Below are positions 54,725 to 61,422 of a DNA stretch of 64,000 bases, in pieces (within the stretch, counting starts at the first letter, position 1; every line of letters starts with the position of its first letter). The translations under genes and the position numbers were made by a program. The notes beneath the pieces were generated by a model. It was not told the origin of the DNA. It saw nothing but the letters and a program-made list of their open reading frames with translations, and did not search any database. Location: assembly GCF_002093975.1 (NCBI RefSeq), contig NZ_KZ084326.1:62001-126000 (forward strand), given 5' to 3'. This stretch comes from Thermoactinospora rubra. GTDB taxonomy: Bacteria > Actinomycetota > Actinomycetes > Streptosporangiales > Streptosporangiaceae.

Positions 54725-55864
54725 GTGGATGTCGAGTTCGTCTGCTCCCACGCCGGCCGCCCGGCCGAGTGCCTGACCCGCCGGGACGTGGCGCGCGCCC
54801 TGCTGGCAGTGCCGTCCGGCGTGGCCCTGGTCGCGCTGCCCGACCTGCGGCGGCAGCTGGCAGCCATGGGCAACCCGCTGTCGGCGCCCTTCTGGACGTC
54901 GGCGAGGACCACGCTGAGCTCGATCGAGGCGGGCGCGGCGACGGTGGGCGACGTGCAGCGCTGGCTGGAGTCGACGGGCACCGAACCCGTCCTGCTGACC
55001 GGCGGCTCCTTCCTGTGGCCTGAGGAGGACGAGCGCGGACCGGTCGCCGAGGAGATGTACGGCAGGCTCGTGGACTACCTCGAAGAGCGCCTCCAGGCCG
55101 GGGAGATCGACCCCGACGCGCTCGCCGAGGGTGACCAGGAGGCGCGGGAGCGGTACGAGCGGCTGCAGGAGCGCTGGCTCGCCAGCCCGCTGCCGGACGG
55201 GCGGGTGCCGGGGCTGGCCGTCGGCCACGAGGTCGACGAGGAGCTGTTCGCCGCCTGGCAGGACGAGGAGAGGTTCGCGCTGGGCGAGCTGCGGCGCGTC
55301 CTGGACGGGCTGCCGCGGCGGCCGGAGCTGCCCGAGCCGGCGCTGCGCGAGGCGTGCGAGCGGCTGCGCCTGCTGCTGGACCTGCCGGGGTACCCGGGCA
55401 ACGTGCTGCGGGCCTGCGCGGGCTTCGACGAGGACGAGCCCGTTCCCGACGACGACCGGGAGCTGTGGCTGGCCGTCGCGGCCGGCGTGGCGGGGCCGAT
55501 CTCCGACCTGCCGGAGGAGGACGACGACATCGAGCGCTTCGCCGACCTCGACGCCGAGCTGAGCCACGAGGACCGGGCGCTCGCGGCGCTGTGCTCGATC
55601 ACCCACGCCGACTGGCTGGCCGTCGTGGCGGGGCTGGTCAGGCTCGGCCCGGGCGCCGACGCCTCGCCCGAGCGGATCGCCGAGCTCATCGCCGAGTCGG
55701 AGGACCTGGACGCCGACGAGCTGATCGACCTGGAGGGCGTGGAGTCGCTGTTCGGCCCCGTCGTGGACCTGTGGGTCCACCTGGGCGTGGTGGACGAGAC
55801 GCGGGCGCTCACGCCGCTGGGCTGGTGGGGCCTGCCCGAGGCGCTCGCCCTCGCCTGGTCATGA
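54725..55864 (+). CDS. Conserved-looking acidic protein, unknown
   Basis: A 379-residue soluble, strongly acidic protein. Residues 1-110 form an alpha/beta region (VEFVCSHAGRPAECLTRRDV), the middle is Glu/Asp-rich and helical, and the end reads LTPLGWWGLPEALALAW, a closing segment seen in several actinobacterial proteins of unknown role. The GTG at 54725 is preceded by TAGGTT at nine bases, so it is probably leaderless. It diverges from the native DUF255 promoter. The last six bases overlap the convergent GNAT gene. I do not recognise a family. Confidence 0.75.
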   Translation: MDVEFVCSHAGRPAECLTRRDVARALLAVPSGVALVALPDLRRQLAAMGNPLSAPFWTSARTTLSSIEAGAATVGDVQRWLESTGTEPVLLTGGSFLWPEEDERGPVAEEMYGRLVDYLEERLQAGEIDPDALAEGDQEARERYERLQERWLASPLPDGRVPGLAVGHEVDEELFAAWQDEERFALGELRRVLDGLPRRPELPEPALREACERLRLLLDLPGYPGNVLRACAGFDEDEPVPDDDRELWLAVAAGVAGPISDLPEEDDDIERFADLDAELSHEDRALAALCSITHADWLAVVAGLVRLGPGADASPERIAELIAESEDLDADELIDLEGVESLFGPVVDLWVHLGVVDETRALTPLGWWGLPEALALAWS

Positions 55865-56146
55865 CGCTTCGAGCAGCAGATCCTGATATTCCGGGTGCCG
55901 CTGGATGTAGGACGCCACGTACGGGCAGTCCGGGCGCACCGTGAGCTCGGCGTCGCGCGCCGCGTCGAGCGCGTGCCGTACCAGACGAGAGCCCAGGCCG
56001 CGCCCCTCGAAGTCGGGGAACACCTCGGTGTGGGTGAGCACGATGGTGCCGGCCCGCAGCCGGTAGTCGGCGAACCCGGCCAGGGCGCCGTCGACCGACA
56101 CCTCGAACCGGCTCTCCGCCGTGTTGTCGGTGATCTGCACCGTCAT
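55859..56146 (-). CDS. Small GNAT-family N-acetyltransferase
   Basis: A 95-residue minimal GNAT (Gcn5-like, YidJ/YjdJ type). The acetyl-CoA loop is EGRGLGSRLVRHALDAAR, preceded by TIVLTHTEVFPDF and followed by RPDCPYVASYIQRHPEYQDL, where the Cys and the YxxRHPEY end are typical of this subgroup. It probably acetylates a small molecule. ATG 56146 overlaps the stop of the small membrane protein gene (ATGA). Confidence 0.9.
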   Translation of the reverse strand: MTVQITDNTAESRFEVSVDGALAGFADYRLRAGTIVLTHTEVFPDFEGRGLGSRLVRHALDAARDAELTVRPDCPYVASYIQRHPEYQDLLLEAS

Positions 56147-56373
56147 GAGGCGCCCTGGTCCTTCTCCGCGTCCTTCGTGGTGTCGGTCTTGGCTTCCGGC
56201 TTGGCGTCCGTCTTGGCGGCCTGGCCGGCTTCCTCCGCCTTGGCGAGGTCCGCCTCGTGCGGCACCTCGATCCTCGCCATCTGCTTGTTCATCGACTTGA
56301 TGAGGAAGTACAGCGCCACGCCGATGAGCGCGACGACGACGAAGCCGAGCAGGCCCGGGCCTACGTTGTTCAC
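56143..56373 (-). CDS. Small membrane protein with charged tail
   Basis: A 76-residue protein with one membrane helix (GLLGFVVVALIGVALYFLIK) and a Lys/Ala/Asp/Glu-rich tail (KTDAKPEAKTDTTKDAEK). GTG 56373 directly follows GGGAGG without spacing, but TAGACT lies seven bases upstream, so a leaderless start is probable. Coupled to the GNAT gene and ten bases from the mca stop. Such small proteins are often kept next to mca in actinobacteria. Function unknown. Confidence 0.75.
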   Translation of the reverse strand: MNNVGPGLLGFVVVALIGVALYFLIKSMNKQMARIEVPHEADLAKAEEAGQAAKTDAKPEAKTDTTKDAEKDQGAS

Positions 56374-56382
56374 CCTCCCAGT

Positions 56383-57267
56383 CTAGTGACAGGCGGGTGA
56401 GGCCTCCTCGACGCGGATGCCCGCGAACAGGTCGTCCTCCGGCAGCTCGGTGTCGACCAGGGAGCGGGCCAGGTGGTAGTCCTCGGTCGGCCAGACCTCC
56501 TGCTGCAGCTCCCGCGGGCAGACGAACCAGAACCCGTCGGGGTCGACCTGCGTGGCGTGGGCCAGCAGCGCCCGGTCGCGCGTCTCGAAGTAGTCGGCGC
56601 AGGGCACGCGCGTGGTCACCGGCCACTTCTGCGGCCGGTCCTCCCAGCGGGAGATCCAGTCGGCGTACGGCGAGCCGATGCCCCGCGCGGTCATGGCCTC
56701 GTGCAGGGCCTCGAAACGCTCCTTGGTGAAGCCCATGTGGTAGTAGAGCTTCAGCGGCTGCCACGGCTCGCCCGCGTCGGGGTAGCGCTCGGGGTCGCCC
56801 GCCGCGTCGAACGCCTCCACCGAGACGCGGTTGGTCATGATGTGGTCGGGGTGCGGGTAGCCGCCGTCGTCGTCGTAGGTGAGGATCACGTGGGGCCGGA
56901 ACTCCCGCACGGCCGCGACGAGGGGGGCGGCCGCCTTCTCCAGCGGCTGCAGGGCGAAGCAGCCCTCGGGCAGCTCCTCCTCCTCGCTCTCCGGCAACCC
57001 CGAGTCGATGAACCCCAGGAAGCGCTGCTGCACACCGAGGATCTCGCGGGCCCGCTCCATCTCTTTGCGCCGCACCTCCGCGATGTTCGCCACGATCTCG
57101 GGGCGGTCCATCTTGGGGTTGAGCACGGAGCCGCGCTCACCCCCGGTCAGGGTACAGACCAGGACCTGCACGCCTTCGGCGACGTATCGCGCCATTGTCG
57201 CCGCACCCTTGCTGGACTCGTCGTCGGGGTGGGCGTGTACTGCCATCAACCTCAGGGGTGCGCTCAC
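56383..57267 (-). CDS. mca: Mycothiol S-conjugate amidase Mca
   Basis: A 294-residue zinc amidase of the PIG-L/LmbE superfamily that cleaves mycothiol conjugates to release mercapturic acids, part of detoxification in actinobacteria. Zinc motif MAVHAHPDDESSKG at the start and the second site GGYPHPDHIMTNRVS in the middle; TGGERGSVLNPKMDR is typical for Mca rather than MshB. GTG 57267 has AGGA eight bases upstream; upstream in-frame residues are rejected as non-coding. Divergent from DUF4307, the usual arrangement with greA beyond. Confidence 0.95.
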   Translation of the reverse strand: MSAPLRLMAVHAHPDDESSKGAATMARYVAEGVQVLVCTLTGGERGSVLNPKMDRPEIVANIAEVRRKEMERAREILGVQQRFLGFIDSGLPESEEEELPEGCFALQPLEKAAAPLVAAVREFRPHVILTYDDDGGYPHPDHIMTNRVSVEAFDAAGDPERYPDAGEPWQPLKLYYHMGFTKERFEALHEAMTARGIGSPYADWISRWEDRPQKWPVTTRVPCADYFETRDRALLAHATQVDPDGFWFVCPRELQQEVWPTEDYHLARSLVDTELPEDDLFAGIRVEEASPACH

Positions 57268-57370
57268 GTTCGGATCCTCGGATAGTTTCAACTGGGCGAT
57301 GCGAGGGGCGAGACCCCCGCGGGCGACAATTGTCTCGGATAACGCCGAGGGAGTGCAGGGAGATTCCGCC

Positions 57371-57796
57371 ATGGCCACCAGAGATGTCGGGGACGGGCCT
57401 GTCCTCGGCACGCCCGACGACTACCCCGACGACGCCTCGCCGCCGGCGCGGCGCGGGCGGCTGGTGGTGCACCTGGTCATCGGGGTGCTGGTGGCGATCG
57501 TCGCGGGCGGCTGGGGCTGGGTCATGTGGACCGCGACCGGCAACTCCGGCGTGCCCGCCCAGGTGGTGACCTTCACCGTCAAGGACGCGGCGAAGGCGGA
57601 GATCACCTTTACCGTCTCCAAGCCCGAGGACCGCGCGGCCGTCTGCAGGATCCGTGCCCTGGATGTCAATCATGTGGAAGTCGGCAGCAAAGAAGTAACG
57701 ATCCCGGCCGGCGAGGGTATGAAACAACTCAAGGAGTCGGTGAGCACGAGCGCTCAGGCGACCTCCGTCCACATCCAGCACTGTGATCTCGTATAG
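57371..57796 (+). CDS. DUF4307 membrane protein
   Basis: A 141-residue protein: acidic start, one membrane helix (LVVHLVIGVLVAIVAGGWGW) and an extracytoplasmic beta-rich domain with two Cys (RAAVCRIRALDVNHVEVGSK and VHIQHCDLV). This is the actinobacterial DUF4307 family, nearly always between mca and greA. ATG 57371 is the start; GGGAG is ten bases upstream. Function unknown. Confidence 0.92.
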   Translation: MATRDVGDGPVLGTPDDYPDDASPPARRGRLVVHLVIGVLVAIVAGGWGWVMWTATGNSGVPAQVVTFTVKDAAKAEITFTVSKPEDRAAVCRIRALDVNHVEVGSKEVTIPAGEGMKQLKESVSTSAQATSVHIQHCDLV

Positions 57797-57891
57797 TGAG
57801 ACATTTGGGGAAGCGTTCGGACGGCTAAGTTGTTAGCCTTTCGCAATTCAGCCCCAACGACAAGGGCACCCTAGGCAAGCAAGGAGAACCC

Positions 57892-58392
57892 GTGGCCGAC
57901 TCTCGGGATGAGAACGTCACCTGGCTGACGCAGGAGGCGTACGACCGCCTGAAGGCGGAGTACGAATATCTCTCGGGCCCCGGGCGCGTCGACATCGCGA
58001 AGAAGATCGAGGCCGCCCGCGAGGAGGGTGACCTGCGCGAGAACGGCGGATACCACGCCGCCAAGGACGAGCAGGGCAAGATGGAAGCCCGGATCTTCCA
58101 CCTGCGTCAGATCCTCGACAACGCCAAGGTCGGCGAGGCTCCCACCACCGAGGGCGTGGTGGGCCCCGGCATGACCGTCACCATCCGCTTCGAGGGCGAC
58201 GACGAGGAGGTCACCTTCCTGCTCGCCTCACGGGAGGAGAGCGGCGCCCCGATCGACGTGTACTCGCCCAAGTCCCCGCTGGGGGCCGCCATCAACGGCA
58301 AGAAGGTGGGCGAGAAGGCGACGTACTCCCTGCCCAACGGGCGCCAGAACACCGTCGAGATCCTCGAGGCCGTGCCGTACGTGGGCAATTGA
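57892..58392 (+). CDS. greA: Transcription elongation factor GreA
   Basis: A 166-residue GreA, which stimulates transcript cleavage by backtracked RNA polymerase. The N-terminal coiled coil starts with TWLTQEAYDRLKAEYEYLSG and carries the acidic tip REEGDLRENGGYHAAKDEQG; the C-terminal FKBP-like domain ends with VGEKATYSLPNGRQNTVEIL. GTG 57892 has AAGGAG five bases upstream. A strong terminator 18 bases after the stop lies inside the reading frame of the next gene. Confidence 0.97.
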   Translation: MADSRDENVTWLTQEAYDRLKAEYEYLSGPGRVDIAKKIEAAREEGDLRENGGYHAAKDEQGKMEARIFHLRQILDNAKVGEAPTTEGVVGPGMTVTIRFEGDDEEVTFLLASREESGAPIDVYSPKSPLGAAINGKKVGEKATYSLPNGRQNTVEILEAVPYVGN

Positions 58393-59708
58393 ACCGTGGT
58401 GTTGATCCGTTCCGCCGGGCCGGCTCTGGCCCGGCGGACTTTTCTCGCCCTTCGCACGGCGAGTGGGCTTCCCGTGACGACTGGGCTTCGCACGGCGACT
58501 GGGCTTCGCATGGCGACTGGGCTTCCCGCGGTGGCCGGGCCTCCCATGGCGTCCTGGCCGACCTCGCCTTCCTCGTGGCGGGACGGCAGGCCCGGCTCGT
58601 CCCCCTCGTCGCGGCGCTGCTCGTCGCGGTCCTGACCGCCGACCTCTTCCTGCTGTACGGCAGGACCGAGCCGGAGCCCGCGCCGCGCTCCGCAGGGCCG
58701 AGGGCGCACGAGCCCAGCCTGGTCGCGGAGACCCGGGGGACGCCGCAGGTCGCGCCCCTGGGGGAGCTGCGCGAGCCGAACCTCTTCGTCGTCACGCGCA
58801 AGCCGTTCACCACGGCCCTGCTGCGGAAGGTCGCCCGGCAGCGCGGCGTGCGCGCGCTCGAACTCGCCGACGCGGCCGTGGTGTCGATCGACGGCAAGCG
58901 GGTGCAGACGCTCGGCGTCGACCCCTCGACGTTCCGGGCCTGGACGCCGAAGGTGACGGCCGCGGCCGACGGGCTGTGGGCGAACCTGGCCGCCGGCGAC
59001 CTGGCGGTCTCCTTCGTGCTGGGCAACGACGGCGGGCTCACGCTCGGCCGGCAGGTGACCGGGCCGCGGGGACCCCTGCGGGTGGGGGCCTACGCCACCA
59101 CGGGGTTAGGGGCCGTCGACGCGCTGGTGTCCCGGCAGACCGCGCGTGAGCTGGGGTTCCCCAGGGACAACGCGCTGATCGTCAGCGCGCCGGGGGCGGT
59201 GTCGGCGGAGCTGCGCGCCAAGCTGCTCAAGGTGTTACCCAAGGGCACGCAGATCGCGACCGTCAACCCGGTCACGCCTCCGGCCACCGTCTTCCGCGGC
59301 GGGTCCTTCATGACCGCCGAACAGCTCACCACGGCGCTCAAGGCGGCCATCAGCAAGCTGGGCCGGCCGTACGTGTGGGGGGCCGAGGGGCCGGACACCT
59401 TCGACTGCTCGGGGCTGGTGCAGTGGGCGTACGCGCAGGCGGGGGTGCGGATGCCGCGCGTCACGCACCAGCAGTGGGTGACGGGGCCGCAGGTGCCTTT
59501 GTCGCAGGCGCAACCGGGAGACCTGCTGTTCTGGCGGCACGACCCGACGAACCCCGGATACATCTCCCATGTCGCGATTTATTGGGGCAACGGGATGATG
59601 CTCCACGCGCCCCGTACCGGCGACGTGGTCAAGCTGGTGCCGGTGAACAGGCGGAACCTGGCGGGCGTGGTGCGGGTGAGCCCGCCGGTAGCCGCCCGCG
59701 TCAGGTGA
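58389..59708 (+). CDS. NlpC/P60 cell-wall hydrolase with membrane anchor
   Basis: A peptidoglycan endopeptidase of the NlpC/P60 class. The C-terminal 110 residues hold the catalytic triad: Cys in PDTFDCSGLVQWAYAQAG, His in PGYISHVAIYWGNG and a third polar residue in MMLHAPRTGDVV. Upstream are a membrane helix (VPLVAALLVAVLTADLFLLY) and a domain of about 200 residues of unknown type. The start is uncertain: TTG 58389 overlaps the greA stop and reads through the greA terminator and six 18-base repeats (residues SHGDWA); GTG 58575 would avoid both. Two leucines use TTA (59106 and 59235), rare here. Confidence 0.85.
   Translation: MNRGVDPFRRAGSGPADFSRPSHGEWASRDDWASHGDWASHGDWASRGGRASHGVLADLAFLVAGRQARLVPLVAALLVAVLTADLFLLYGRTEPEPAPRSAGPRAHEPSLVAETRGTPQVAPLGELREPNLFVVTRKPFTTALLRKVARQRGVRALELADAAVVSIDGKRVQTLGVDPSTFRAWTPKVTAAADGLWANLAAGDLAVSFVLGNDGGLTLGRQVTGPRGPLRVGAYATTGLGAVDALVSRQTARELGFPRDNALIVSAPGAVSAELRAKLLKVLPKGTQIATVNPVTPPATVFRGGSFMTAEQLTTALKAAISKLGRPYVWGAEGPDTFDCSGLVQWAYAQAGVRMPRVTHQQWVTGPQVPLSQAQPGDLLFWRHDPTNPGYISHVAIYWGNGMMLHAPRTGDVVKLVPVNRRNLAGVVRVSPPVAARVR
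58411..58445 (+). terminator. Rho-independent terminator of greA
   Basis: TCCGCCGGGCC-GGCTCT-GGCCCGGCGGA, a perfect 11-pair stem followed by CTTTTCT. Best terminator of the window. It lies within the N-terminal region of the NlpC/P60 reading frame if that starts at 58389. Confidence 0.92.
58450..58557 (+). repeat. Six tandem 18-bp repeats
   Basis: Units of the type CTTCGCACGGCGACTGGG, six degenerate copies in a row. The period is a multiple of three and the changes are partly synonymous (CAC/CAT), so the stretch may be translated as SHGDWA-type repeats. Confidence 0.85.
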
Positions 59709-59716
59709 AGAGTGGC

Positions 59717-60142
59717 CTACGTGTCGCCCAGCCAATACCGCTGTAGTCGTGCGACGGCTTCCTCCTTGGTCATCTTCGCGATCTCTTCCTCCCTGAGGCC
59801 GACCCGTGTGATGAGCAGGTGGACGAGGTCGGCCGGCAGCGCGTCGGGCGGGATCGGCGGCACGCCACGTGGTGGTGTCACCCCCTCCTTGACGCAGCGC
59901 CAGAACTGCTCCTCGGTGACGTCCAGCTGATCACGCAGGATGTGAGACCACAGGCGCGGGCCATACGTCGTCCGATCCGGGGGGTGCGAGATACGCGTTC
60001 GCAGGATCCGGCCATCGGGGAGACGCAGCTCATAGGTGACATGGTGCGTTCCAGTCCGGCCTCGGGCGTCACGTACCCGAACCCAGCCTTCCGTCTTGCA
60101 GAAGCGTTCGTGGTCCTCCCGCGTTGCCGCCGGCCAGCTCAT
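59717..60142 (-). CDS. Extended HicA-like toxin
   Basis: A 141-residue protein. The first 85 residues resemble a HicA-type mRNA interferase: KTEGWVRVRDARGRTGTHH with the conserved His, YELRLPDGRILRTRISHP, then SHILRDQLDVTEEQFW. The C-terminal 55 residues (PADLVHLLITRVGLREEEIA and TKEEAVARLQRYWLGD) form an added helical domain not found in standard HicA, which has about 60-80 residues. Actinobacterial homologues are usually labelled cytotoxic translational repressor. The start ATG 60142 overlaps the stop of the antitoxin (ATGA). Confidence 0.72.
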   Translation of the reverse strand: MSWPAATREDHERFCKTEGWVRVRDARGRTGTHHVTYELRLPDGRILRTRISHPPDRTTYGPRLWSHILRDQLDVTEEQFWRCVKEGVTPPRGVPPIPPDALPADLVHLLITRVGLREEEIAKMTKEEAVARLQRYWLGDT

Positions 60143-60552
60143 CGCGCCTCGCCCCGCACCCAGGCGGCCAGTTGCTCGTCATCGCTCAAGGCGATGAGCT
60201 GCACCAGCCCCCAGTTCTCCTGGTGGTTGGCGGCATCGAGCAGGTGGTCCTCCCAGTCCTCCGCGTACTCCCGCAATGCGCGGACCATTTCCTCGATAGC
60301 CCCGTCGAACGTGCTCGCGTCCGCTGAGACCGGAACACCGGGGATGAAGACGGACCAGCCGCCGTCCTCCGCCACGACTTCGGCCCGGTAGGGAACCACT
60401 CGCGACAGGTAGTACCGGAGCCGCTCGGCGTCGACCAGCGTCACGCGATCGCCGTCGCGGCGGATCGTCGCGACCCGGCCTCTTGTCGCCGCATCCAGCA
60501 GATCCTTGAGGTGGGCACGGGCTTCGGTATAGCTGTCGAAGTGAACGCTCAT
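60139..60552 (-). CDS. Antitoxin with Phd-like and HicB-like parts
   Basis: A 137-residue protein. The N-terminal 50 residues (SYTEARAHLKDLLDAATRG, ATIRRDGDRVTLVDAERLR) look like a Phd/YefM DNA-binding and dimerisation part. The C-terminal part (AEDGGWSVFIPGVPVSADAS, FDGAIEEMVRALREYAEDWE) matches the HicB fold that binds HicA. It should neutralise the downstream toxin and repress the operon through the GTACGTCA repeats upstream. ATG 60552 or 60558 are both possible, and neither has a Shine-Dalgarno. Confidence 0.7.
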   Translation of the reverse strand: MSVHFDSYTEARAHLKDLLDAATRGRVATIRRDGDRVTLVDAERLRYYLSRVVPYRAEVVAEDGGWSVFIPGVPVSADASTFDGAIEEMVRALREYAEDWEDHLLDAANHQENWGLVQLIALSDDEQLAAWVRGEAR

Positions 60553-60561
60553 GTTCATAGC

Positions 60562-60583
60562 GTACGTCAGGTACTTGACGTAC
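60562..60583. promoter_or_regulatory. Putative TA operator: GTACGTCA inverted repeat
   Basis: GTACGTCA-GGTACT-TGACGTAC, perfect eight-base arms just before the antitoxin start. A third half-site GTACGTCA is at 60610-60617. Likely autoregulatory site of the HicAB-like operon. Confidence 0.65.
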
Positions 60584-60648
60584 GCACGGATTGGTTGTGC
60601 CTCCACGCCGTACGTCAGAGGGCCAGGTGTCATTCCGCCCTAACGTGT

Positions 60649-60662
60649 GTAATCATAATTAC
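60649..60662. promoter_or_regulatory. Palindrome touching a start codon
   Basis: GTAAT-CATA-ATTAC ends one base before the ATG at 60663. A/T-rich in a GC-rich region; probably an operator over the transcription start of a leaderless gene. Confidence 0.5.
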
Positions 60663-61181
60663 ATGGAAAGCGAAGAAACGATCGCACAGCTCCGCGGCTG
60701 GTTCACCGGCCGGCTGCCGGAAGGCTGGTTCGCCGGGCCGGTCGAGATCGTCGTGGACCGCGAGGAGATCGCCGTCGTCGGCACGCTGCCCGAGCCGTCC
60801 ACCGAGTCGGAGGTGGAGAAGGCGGCGCAGATCGACGGGCTGATCCGCCGCTTCCGTGAGGAGACGAGGGAGCGGCGCATCGAGATCGCCCGAGAGGCCG
60901 AGCGCAAGTTCCGGCGCAAGGTCGCCTGGGGCGTCACCTGCGGCGGCGAGACCGTGATGTTCACCACACTGTCGGTCCCCGTCATGACCCGGCTCAGGCA
61001 GCCCGAGCGGCAGGTGCTCGACACGCTCGTGGCCGCCGGGGTGGCCCGCAGCCGCAGCGACGCGCTGGCCTGGTGCGTGCGTCTCGTCGGCAAGCACACC
61101 GACACCTGGCTCGCCGAGCTGCGCGAGGCGTTGCAGCATGTGGACCGCGTTCGCGCTGCTGGACCCGACGTCGCGACGTGA
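60663..61181 (+). CDS. Conserved-looking protein, unknown (possible RHH-like end)
   Basis: A 172-residue soluble protein with a charged helical middle (RRFREETRERRIEIAREAER) and a C-terminal part TLVAAGVARSRSDALAWCVR, which recalls ribbon-helix-helix or antitoxin-like folds; the following VGKHTDTWLAELREAL is helical. No enzymatic motif. It starts at ATG 60663 without a Shine-Dalgarno, directly after the GTAAT-N4-ATTAC palindrome. Divergent from the TA operon, with which it may share a regulatory region of 105 bases. Function unknown. Confidence 0.7.
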   Translation: MESEETIAQLRGWFTGRLPEGWFAGPVEIVVDREEIAVVGTLPEPSTESEVEKAAQIDGLIRRFREETRERRIEIAREAERKFRRKVAWGVTCGGETVMFTTLSVPVMTRLRQPERQVLDTLVAAGVARSRSDALAWCVRLVGKHTDTWLAELREALQHVDRVRAAGPDVAT

Positions 61182-61227
61182 AAAAGCCCTGCTGGGCACA
61201 AGAAAAATGGAATAGACCTCTCGGCAT

Positions 61228-61262
61228 ATTGGTTTAGACCATCCTCCACGGTCTAAACCAGT
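61228..61262. promoter_or_regulatory. Two facing DasR-type (dre-like) sites upstream of pckG
   Basis: ATTGGTTTAGACCATC at 61228-61243 and, in reverse orientation, ACTGGTTTAGACCGTG at 61247-61262. Both agree well with the known Streptomyces DasR site (ACTGGTCTAGACCACT). The two form an 11-base perfect inverted repeat and lie about 40 bases upstream of the pckG -10 box. Confidence 0.6.
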
Positions 61263-61297
61263 TCGCGAGCGCTTTTATTGAAACGCCGCTTTCTGGG

Positions 61298-61303
61298 TAG
61301 GCT
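61298..61303 (+). promoter_or_regulatory. Candidate -10 box of pckG
   Basis: TAGGCT, with TTATTG seventeen bases upstream as a weak -35. It would start transcription just before the leader hairpin at 61318-61384. Confidence 0.4.
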
Positions 61304-61317
61304 CCCCCCGTCACCTG

Positions 61318-61384
61318 CGGCGACAGCCGTACGAAGGCCAATCACAGGTCTACGCCAATTGGCCTTTCGCGGCATTCGTCGCCG
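61318..61384 (+). ncRNA. Structured leader RNA element of pckG
   Basis: Two nested stems in the 5' untranslated region: outer CGGCGAC/GTCGCCG (61318-61324 with 61378-61384) and inner AAGGCCAAT/ATTGGCCTT (61334-61342 with 61358-61366), a 15-base terminal loop and an internal loop with CCGTACG and TCGCGGCATTC. Lies 39 bases before the GTG. No known riboswitch class is recognised; a cis-regulatory role is inferred. Confidence 0.45.
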
Positions 61385-61422
61385 ATGATGTCTTCGCCTG
61401 AGAGAGTGGAGGAGCCGCCACC

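Noticed and set aside
61230..61260. The 11-base inverted repeat as a terminator of the upstream gene
   Set aside because: No T-run, moderate GC, and both arms match a known operator consensus.
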